Assembly: GCA_002424575.1 (NCBI GenBank)
Contig: DIKN01000076.1
Span: 1 to 5,630, forward strand
Direction of reading: 5' to 3'
DNA from: Acholeplasmataceae bacterium UBA5617
GTDB lineage: Bacteria; Bacillota_I; Bacilli_A; Acholeplasmatales; Acholeplasmataceae
DNA length: 5,630 bases
The notes under the pieces were generated by a model. That model ran no database searches. It saw only the letters and a program-made list of their open reading frames with translations, and was not told the origin of the DNA. This document shows positions 5,616 to 5,630 of this stretch, in pieces; within the stretch, counting starts at the first letter, position 1; every line of letters starts with the position of its first letter. Made by a program: the position numbers and the translations under genes.

Positions 5616-5630
5616 GAACGAATTAAAAGG

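Noticed and set aside
1..5630. A search by eye for a novel system: mobile elements, CRISPR-like arrays, tandem repeats, tRNA or structured RNA genes, toxin-antitoxin pairs, or unknown proteins.
   Set aside because: All coding space is taken by six well-known housekeeping families in a conserved order. The gaps are short and explained by promoters and ribosome binding sites.

Overview
The window is a block of conserved housekeeping genes from an AT-rich bacterium of the low-GC Gram-positive lineage (Bacillota or the related Acholeplasma/Izemoplasma-type mollicutes). Six complete genes, all on the + strand, account for nearly every base: an RluB-type rRNA pseudouridine synthase, cytidylate kinase, a multi-domain S1 RNA-binding protein, the double GTPase Der, glycerol-3-phosphate dehydrogenase GpsA, and the nucleoid protein HU. 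The order cmk, S1 gene, der, gpsA, hup is a familiar low-GC Gram-positive order. The first gene ends in TGA and tryptophan is encoded by TGG, so the standard bacterial code is in use. This argues against Mycoplasma/Spiroplasma-type mollicutes, which read TGA as Trp. From memory, B. subtilis carries spoIVA between gpsA and its HU gene; here gpsA and hup are directly adjacent, which fits a non-sporulating lineage but does not prove one. The genus cannot be fixed from the sequence alone.

Layout: positions 1-60 hold an extended -10 promoter and ribosome binding site for rluB (61-795). A 58-base gap contains a second extended -10 promoter for cmk. From cmk (854-1522) onward the genes are packed as one apparent operon: the S1 gene overlaps the end of cmk by 11 bases, der follows after 20 bases, and gpsA follows der after a single base. 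A 105-base gap (5235-5339) holds some AT-rich dyad symmetry, a third extended -10 promoter and a strong Shine-Dalgarno site for hup (5340-5615). The last 15 bases are non-coding and end in AAAAGG, which may be the ribosome binding site of a gene beyond the window.

The genes share a growth theme. RluB and Der act on the large ribosomal subunit, S1 acts in translation or RNA binding, Cmk supplies CDP for RNA, DNA and CDP-lipid precursors, GpsA supplies sn-glycerol-3-phosphate for phospholipids, and HU organises the chromosome.

I found no mobile element, CRISPR array, RNA gene, toxin-antitoxin pair, defence system or unknown protein. I see no evidence of a previously undescribed system. The points most worth a second look are the five-domain architecture of the S1 protein with uneven conservation of RNA-contact residues, and a 36-base near-identical in-frame repeat inside der.
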